64,000 nucleotides of DNA from Burkholderia sp. BCC1644 (GTDB lineage: Bacteria > Pseudomonadota > Gammaproteobacteria > Burkholderiales > Burkholderiaceae). The translations under genes and the position numbers were made by a program. The stretch lies in contig NZ_CADFEI010000010.1 in the NCBI RefSeq assembly GCF_902833225.1, positions 186,001-250,000 on the forward strand, in the 5' to 3' direction. Positions 59,230 through 64,000 of this stretch are shown here, one piece after another (the first letter of the stretch is position 1; the number at the start of each line of letters is the position of its first letter). Under the pieces are notes generated by a model that was not told where the DNA came from, searched no databases, and worked only from the letters and a program-made list of their open reading frames with translations.

Positions 59230-60714
59230 ATGTCTCCTGATCCGGCTGTGACCACCAGCCTGCGCCGCTCGCTGCTCCGGCGCCTCGCCGCCCCGCTGTC
59301 GATGCTCGCGCTGATGAGCGGCCTGATCGCCTACTGGCTCGCGTGGCAATACACGCAGCACGTGATCGACCGCTCGCTCGCCGATCTCGCCACCGCCATC
59401 TCCAAACAGATCCAGATCGCCGGCCCCGATGCGCCGTTCACGGTGCCACCGCTCGCGCAGGCGATGTTCTCCGATCCCGCCGAAGCGCTGATCTACCGGA
59501 TCAGCGATGGCGAGCAGGAACTCGCCGGCGATCCGAAGCTGCCGCTGCAGGGCATCAACGTGCGCCGCATGCATCACGCGTATGTGTTCGAGGCCGAGTA
59601 CGACAACCGCGCGGTACGCGTCGCGCAGGTGCGCGTCGACGACGTCGAGGGCGGCAAGCCGATGGTCGTCGAAGTCGCGCAGCCGGTGCGGCACCGCTAC
59701 CGGATCGCGGCCGAATTCCTCGTCGCGATCATGATGCCGCTGCTGCTGCTGCTGCTCGCGGGCTGGGGCATCGTGTGGCGCGTCGTGAACCAGCAGCTCG
59801 GCCCGCTCACGCATCTGGCCGATTCGCTGAACCGGCAGACCCACACGTCGCTGGAGCCGGTCGACGAAACCGAGGTGCCGCTGGAAATCCGGCCGCTGAC
59901 GAGCGCGATGAACGCCCTGCTCGGCCGCCTGAAGACTGCGCTCGACGCGCAGCGCAAGTTCATCGCCGATGCCGCGCACCAGCTGCGCACGCCGCTCACG
60001 GCCGTGAAGCTGCATGCCGAGCAGGCCGCCGTCGCGCGCGATCCGCACCAGACCTTCGCCGCGGTGCGCGAGTTGCGCGCGGCCGCCGATCGTGCGGTGC
60101 GGCTGTCCAATCAGTTGCTGTCGCTCGCCCGTGCGGAACCCGGCGAACAGGCCGCGCGCTTCGTCGACGTCGACCTCGCGGCGATGGCGTTCGAGACCGG
60201 TGCCGAATGGGTACCGCGCGCGCTCGCGTCGCATGTCGATCTCGGCTTCCAGCGCACCGACGGCGCGGACGACGACGAAAAGCTGACCGTGCGCGGCAAC
60301 CCCGTGCTGCTGCGCGAGGTGATCGCGAACCTGCTCGACAATGCGCTGAAATACGTGCCGCTCGCGCGGCCGGACGGTGCGCGGATCACGGTGAATGTCG
60401 CACGCGGCGCGCTCGAGGATGGCCAGCCGGCTGCCGAGATCGTCGTGGAAGACAACGGCCCCGGCGTGCCCGCGAACCAGCAGGCCGACCTGTTCAAGCG
60501 CTTCTTCCGCGGCGACGCGCAAAGCGGCAACGGCGTCGAGACGGGGGCCGGGCTTGGCCTGGCGATCGTGCACGACATCATCGCGATGCATGGCGGTACC
60601 GTGTCGTACGAGGATGCGTCGGAGGGTGGTTCGCGCTTCGTGGTGCGCGTGCCGCTCGCCGCGCAGACGGAGAAGCCGGCCAGCGAAACGCCCGCTGCGG
60701 CGTCGACGCACTGA
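59230..60714 (+). CDS. Sensor histidine kinase (TctE/QseC-like)
   Basis: A 494-residue membrane kinase. The first helix is at ~22-42; a ~115-residue periplasmic sensor follows; the second helix is at ~162-182 (AEFLVAIMMPLLLLLLAGWG). A short HAMP-like segment leads to the H box KFIADAAHQLRTPLTAVKLH (H250), then N box LREVIANLLDNALKYVPL, G1 VVEDNGPGVP, F and G2 GAGLGLAIVHDIIAMHGG. It pairs with the preceding response regulator. ATG 59230 was used; a TTG at 59218 is the only alternative. Signal unknown. Confidence 0.92.
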   Translation: MSPDPAVTTSLRRSLLRRLAAPLSMLALMSGLIAYWLAWQYTQHVIDRSLADLATAISKQIQIAGPDAPFTVPPLAQAMFSDPAEALIYRISDGEQELAGDPKLPLQGINVRRMHHAYVFEAEYDNRAVRVAQVRVDDVEGGKPMVVEVAQPVRHRYRIAAEFLVAIMMPLLLLLLAGWGIVWRVVNQQLGPLTHLADSLNRQTHTSLEPVDETEVPLEIRPLTSAMNALLGRLKTALDAQRKFIADAAHQLRTPLTAVKLHAEQAAVARDPHQTFAAVRELRAAADRAVRLSNQLLSLARAEPGEQAARFVDVDLAAMAFETGAEWVPRALASHVDLGFQRTDGADDDEKLTVRGNPVLLREVIANLLDNALKYVPLARPDGARITVNVARGALEDGQPAAEIVVEDNGPGVPANQQADLFKRFFRGDAQSGNGVETGAGLGLAIVHDIIAMHGGTVSYEDASEGGSRFVVRVPLAAQTEKPASETPAAASTH

Positions 60715-60794
60715 GCTCGAGCTGAACGATTCGCGGCGGCAACCGCCGGATACGGGAAGCAGGACGGACGATTACGGCGCGGCAGCCGTCCGCC

Positions 60795-60826
60795 AAAACA
60801 ACAACGGCGGCGCATGGTGCGCCGCC
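60795..60826 (-). terminator. SET-gene terminator
   Basis: GGCGGCGCA and TGCGCCGCC form a 9-bp stem with a 3-nt loop (60806-60826), followed on the minus strand by GTTGTTGTTTT. It lies 8 bp after the SET gene's stop and also sits 80 bp past the convergent kinase gene. Confidence 0.65.
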
Positions 60827-60833
60827 GCCTGTC

Positions 60834-61364
60834 TTACTTCTTGCTCTTCTTGTCTTTCGACCTGGACTCGGACTTGCCGTCCTTCTTGTCCTTCTTCTTT
60901 TTCTTCTTCCCGCCTTCATCCGACGTCGCGAGCAGCGTGCCGCGGCACGACGGCGCACCGCAATGGCACGCGTATTCGCGCTTGAGCGTCTTCGTCAGCT
61001 TCGCGTCGATCACGAGGCCGTAGTCGTAGAACAGCTCCTCTTCCGGCCCGATGTCGCGCAGCGCATGGATGAACACGCGGCCTTTGACTTCCTCGGCTTC
61101 ACAGTTCGGCGCGCACGAATGGTTGATCCAGCGCGCGCTGTTGCCGTCGATCTTGCCGTCGATCACGCCGCCTTCGTCGAGTGCGAAGTAGAACGTATGG
61201 TTCGGTTCGCTCGGGTCGTGCGGATGGCGGCGCAGCGCTTCCTTCCACGAGATTCGCTCGCCCTTGTATTCCACTACGCGCTCGCCGGCCTTGATCGGCG
61301 CCACGGCGAACACGCCCTTGCCGTGTACTCCCGAGCGGCGCACCGCGATCCTGCGTGAACTCAT
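60834..61364 (-). CDS. SET-domain protein with post-SET zinc cluster and Lys-rich tail
   Basis: A 176-residue putative protein-lysine methyltransferase. The SET core shows SGVHGKGVFAVAPIKAGERV, the SAM/active-site RWINHSCAPNCEAE (81-88) and EELFYDYG (109-116). A post-SET motif CHCGAPSCRG (133-142, CxCx4C) supplies three Cys that, with C88, match the zinc cluster of eukaryotic SET enzymes. The last 25 residues are almost all Lys, Asp, Ser and Arg. AAGGATTCGTTCG precedes ATG 61364. Related proteins are widespread in Burkholderiales; the substrate is unknown. Confidence 0.88.
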   Translation of the reverse strand: MSSRRIAVRRSGVHGKGVFAVAPIKAGERVVEYKGERISWKEALRRHPHDPSEPNHTFYFALDEGGVIDGKIDGNSARWINHSCAPNCEAEEVKGRVFIHALRDIGPEEELFYDYGLVIDAKLTKTLKREYACHCGAPSCRGTLLATSDEGGKKKKKKDKKDGKSESRSKDKKSKK

Positions 61365-61543
61365 CGAACGAATCCTTGTGAAGACGACTTGAATGGAAGC
61401 GGCCGCGATCGCGGCCTGGCGTCGCGCCAAACGAAAACGCGGCACCGGTTGGTGCCGCGTCGGGGCATGCGGCGAATCACCCGCATCCTACACGTTCACG
61501 ATTGCTTCGTTCAACATCGCGCGCAATATTGCCCGCCGGACGC

Positions 61544-62656
61544 TCAACGCTGGCCGAATGCGATGTCGCCGAACAACGTCTTGTGCTCGCGCGGCTGCGA
61601 ACGCCAGTATTGCGGCGGCGCCGTCACCTGCGCGCCGAGCTCGGCCGCCGCATGCCACGGCCAGCGCGGGTCGTACAGCATCGCGCGCGCCATCGCGACG
61701 AAGTCGGCATCGCCGGCTTCGATCAGCCGGTTCGCATGCTCGGGCTCGTTGATCAGCCCGACCGCCATCGTTGGCATGCCGACCGCGCGTTTCACCGCCT
61801 GCGCGAACGGCACCTGGTAGCCGGGCGACAGCGGAATCTTCTGCAGCGGCGACACGCCGCCGGACGACACGTCGATCCAGTCGCAGCCGCGCCGCTTCAG
61901 CTCGTGCGCGAACGCGATCGTATCGTCGAGCTCCCAGCCGCCTTCGACCCAGTCGGTCGCGGACACGCGCACACCAACCGGCCGGTCCTCCGGAAACGCC
62001 GCGCGCACGATCTCGTAGATTTCGAGCGGGAAACGCATCCGGTTTTCGAGCGAGCCGCCGTATTCGTCGGTACGCCGGTTGGCGAGCGGCGACAGGAACT
62101 GGTGCAGCAGATAGCCGTGCGCCGCATGCACTTCGAGCGCGTCGATGCCGAGCCGTGCCGCGCGCTTCGCCGACGCCGCGAACGCTTCGCGAATGCGGTT
62201 CAGGCCCGCGGCATCGAGCGCGAGCGGCGGCGTCTCGCCGTCCTTGTGCGGCACGGCCGACGGCCCGTGCGGCAGCCAGCCGCCGTCGGCGACCGATATC
62301 AGCTGGCCGCCCTCCCACGGCACGGCGCTCGACGCCTTGCGCCCCGCATGCGACAGCTGCATCGCGACGCGGACCGGCGAATGCTTGCGGATCGCGGCCA
62401 GCACGGGCTTCAGCGCGTCTTCGGTCACGTCGTCCCAGAGGCCGAGGTCGCCGTGCGTGATGCGCCCGTCGGGTTCCACGGCCGTCGCCTCGATGCACAG
62501 CAGCCCCGCGCCCGACAGCGCGAGATGGCCGAGGTGAATCATGTGCCAGTCGGTCGCTTCACCGCGTTCGGCCGAGTACTGGCACATCGGGGAGATCACG
62601 ATCCGGTTCGGAAGGGTCACGCCGCGCAGCGTGAATGGAGAAAACAGCGCAGTCAT
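61544..62656 (-). CDS. Old-yellow-enzyme family NADH:flavin oxidoreductase (YqjM-like)
   Basis: A 370-residue FMN ene-reductase of the YqjM/thermophilic-like class. Visible: SPMCQYSAERGEATDWHMIH (the redox-tuning Cys), AMQLSHAGRKASS with active-site His, the HAAHGYLLHQFLSPLANRRT block with DEYGGSLENRMRFPLEI, and C-terminal GLINEPEHANRLIEAGDADF. It reduces activated C=C bonds using NAD(P)H in the family; the natural substrate is unknown. Start at ATG 62656; a GTG at 62701 extends the frame without support. Confidence 0.9.
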   Translation of the reverse strand: MTALFSPFTLRGVTLPNRIVISPMCQYSAERGEATDWHMIHLGHLALSGAGLLCIEATAVEPDGRITHGDLGLWDDVTEDALKPVLAAIRKHSPVRVAMQLSHAGRKASSAVPWEGGQLISVADGGWLPHGPSAVPHKDGETPPLALDAAGLNRIREAFAASAKRAARLGIDALEVHAAHGYLLHQFLSPLANRRTDEYGGSLENRMRFPLEIYEIVRAAFPEDRPVGVRVSATDWVEGGWELDDTIAFAHELKRRGCDWIDVSSGGVSPLQKIPLSPGYQVPFAQAVKRAVGMPTMAVGLINEPEHANRLIEAGDADFVAMARAMLYDPRWPWHAAAELGAQVTAPPQYWRSQPREHKTLFGDIAFGQR

Positions 62657-62869
62657 GGAAGCCGCTCGCCTGGAAAGGGAATGAGCGGACGAGCGTAGCA
62701 CGCAGCCCCAAAGCGTGCAGATGGCGCAACCGGCAGTAAGCGGATGGTCAGGCAGGGCCGGCGAAAGGTGGCCGGCGATGCGTCAAATGCGCGGCGTACA
62801 GCGAGGCGCCGGCCTGCAATCGATGCAGGCCGGGCTGAACCTTCGCGGCAAACGGCGCCGCGCGCGGCG

Positions 62870-63580
62870 TCAGAGCCCGACGCTGTCGAGCCACTCCCCG
62901 AACATGCGTCGCGCGGCCGTTTCGAGCACGGGGCCGTGCTGCGCGGTATCGGCACGCAACTGGCGCGCATCGATACCGGGCATCGCCGCGATTTCGCCGG
63001 CGTTCGCGATCAGCCAGGGTTCGAAGCGGTCGGTACGGATTTCCGGATGGCATTGCAGCGCCAGCACGTGCTGCCCCCACGCGAATGCCTGGTGGCGGCA
63101 CGCCGGCGTCGACGCGAGATGGATCGCGCCGCCCGGCAGGTCGAACGTATCGCCGTGCCAGTGGAGCATCGACGTCGCCGCACCATCGAGATGATGCAGC
63201 GGCGACGCGCGGCCTGCATCGGTGAGCGCCAGCGGCGCCCAGCCGAGTTCGTGCTGCGCGGCCGGATAGACGCGTGCACCGAGTGCCCGCGCGATGAACT
63301 GCGCGCCGAGGCAGATGCCGAGGATCGGCAGCCCCGCGTCGATGCGCTGCCGGACGAGCGCCAGGAGCGGCGCGATCGTCGGATACTGCGCATCGTCGTA
63401 GACGCTGATCGGCCCGCCGAGCACGACGAACAGCGACGGCTCGAGCACGTCGAGCACCTCGACCCGCGACGATCCGACGTCGACATAGCGCACCCGCCTC
63501 CCCCGTTCTCCGAGCACCTGCTCGAAGCTCCCGAGATCCTCGAAATGCACATGGCGGATCGCCACGACTTCAGCGTTCAT
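62870..63580 (-). CDS. Class I glutamine amidotransferase (GuaA-like domain)
   Basis: A 236-residue stand-alone class I amidotransferase. The nucleophile elbow is GICLGAQFIARAL (C90) and the His/Glu pair is in LALQCHPEIRTDRF (H178, E180). LEPSLFVVLGGPISVYDD fits the YfeJ/GMP-synthase-like group. No synthetase partner gene is adjacent, so the acceptor is unknown; gamma-glutamyl hydrolysis is another option. GGGAGGCCG precedes two consecutive ATGs (63583 and 63580); the second has better spacing. Confidence 0.88.
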   Translation of the reverse strand: MNAEVVAIRHVHFEDLGSFEQVLGERGRRVRYVDVGSSRVEVLDVLEPSLFVVLGGPISVYDDAQYPTIAPLLALVRQRIDAGLPILGICLGAQFIARALGARVYPAAQHELGWAPLALTDAGRASPLHHLDGAATSMLHWHGDTFDLPGGAIHLASTPACRHQAFAWGQHVLALQCHPEIRTDRFEPWLIANAGEIAAMPGIDARQLRADTAQHGPVLETAARRMFGEWLDSVGL

Positions 63581-63608
63581 CATCGGCCTCCCGGTCGATC
63601 GACGGACG

Positions 63609-64000
63609 TCAGCCGGCGAAAATCTTCCAGGTCTTCTTCTGCGTCGCCGCGTCGGCTTCTTCCTGCACCGAGCAGTCGAGACGCAGATCGCTGTCCGACA
63701 TCGAGATGTCGAGCGCCGCGCAGTGATGCACGGTCTTCTTCGACAGCTTGCCCGGCTGGAAGTGGGCGCACGTCACGCACATGCGTTGCGGCGGCGTCGC
63801 ACCGGCCACCTGCAGCTCGCGCAGCGTCTTCAGCAGCGCGCGGTACAGCGCGCCCTGCTCGTCCGCGCCGAGCTTGCCGACCGCCTTCGTCAGGAATTCA
63901 GGCCATTGCAGCGCCTTCTTCGCGGCCGTCCGGCCACGCGCCGACAGACGCACGGCCAGTGCACGGCCGTCGTCCAGCGCACGGCGCTTCTCGACGAGCC
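63609..64000 (-). CDS. MarR-family regulator with a C-terminal four-Cys motif, N-terminus outside window
   Basis: The 3' ~130 codons of a gene entering from beyond the window. Reading from the edge, LVEKRRALDDGRALAVRLSA and RGR form the MarR wing and its strand pair. After a helical stretch comes an unusual tail: C-x2-C-x15-C-x15-C (MCVTCAHF ... VHHCAAL ... RLDCSVQEEA), with two His before the third Cys. Such a site could bind zinc or an iron-sulphur cluster. A shorter frame from 63953 uses an internal GTG and is not the real start. It lies 28 bp upstream of the amidotransferase gene and may be in its operon. Confidence 0.8.
   Translation of the reverse strand, partial: LVEKRRALDDGRALAVRLSARGRTAAKKALQWPEFLTKAVGKLGADEQGALYRALLKTLRELQVAGATPPQRMCVTCAHFQPGKLSKKTVHHCAALDISMSDSDLRLDCSVQEEADAATQKKTWKIFAG

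Overview
The window is a very GC-rich stretch of a Burkholderia chromosome, most likely a Burkholderia cepacia complex species, chromosome 1. The call rests on protein sequences (AtpI-to-AtpC, HemE, PhhA, the DUF3717-type small protein), on the mnmG-rsmG-parA-parB cluster with two parS sites beside the atp operon, and on paired Liv-type ABC operons. It reads as core, origin-proximal chromosome. I see no insertion sequence, prophage, CRISPR array, tRNA or rRNA.

Layout. 1-10 kb: a partial membrane-repeat protein; an AraC/GyrI regulator; a heavy-metal export unit (CadA-type P-ATPase plus a His-rich zinc-ribbon protein, divergent from cadR); a PadR regulator; and an aminotransferase / basic-amino-acid-binding protein / FAD 2-hydroxyacid dehydrogenase cluster. 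10-14 kb: a TetR regulator divergent from an acyl-CoA dehydrogenase and acyl-CoA ligase. 14-25 kb: an orphan branched-chain amino-acid binding protein, putA with an array of GTTGCA operators, priA, hemE, a pheC-like dehydratase, and a small odd gene with its own terminator. 25-35 kb: an AMP-binding ligase and the complete atpIBEFHAGDC operon with a clear sigma70 promoter. 35-41 kb: mnmG-rsmG-parA-parB and an IT-superfamily permease.

41-52 kb: two branched-chain amino-acid ABC operons. The first has a LivM-LivG fusion. The second is livG-livF-SBP-livH-livM. Between them lies a 1 kb gap with a probable small RNA. 52-64 kb: a GMC oxidoreductase divergent from a LysR regulator; a CYTH protein; an Lrp regulator divergent from phhA-phhB; a DUF3717-type protein; an OmpR/TctE-type two-component pair; a bacterial SET-domain protein; an old-yellow-enzyme homologue; a class I amidotransferase; and a partial MarR regulator with a four-cysteine tail.

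Amino-acid uptake and breakdown recur: proline (putA), branched-chain amino acids (three binding-protein loci), phenylalanine (phhAB, pheC) and possibly lysine or another basic amino acid. The most notable DNA signals are a perfect parS that is also the stem of a transcription terminator, a second parS written into mnmG codons, the PutA operator array over the putA promoter, the Lrp-type palindrome before phhA, and a promoter-to-terminator unit that looks like a roughly 110-nt small RNA.
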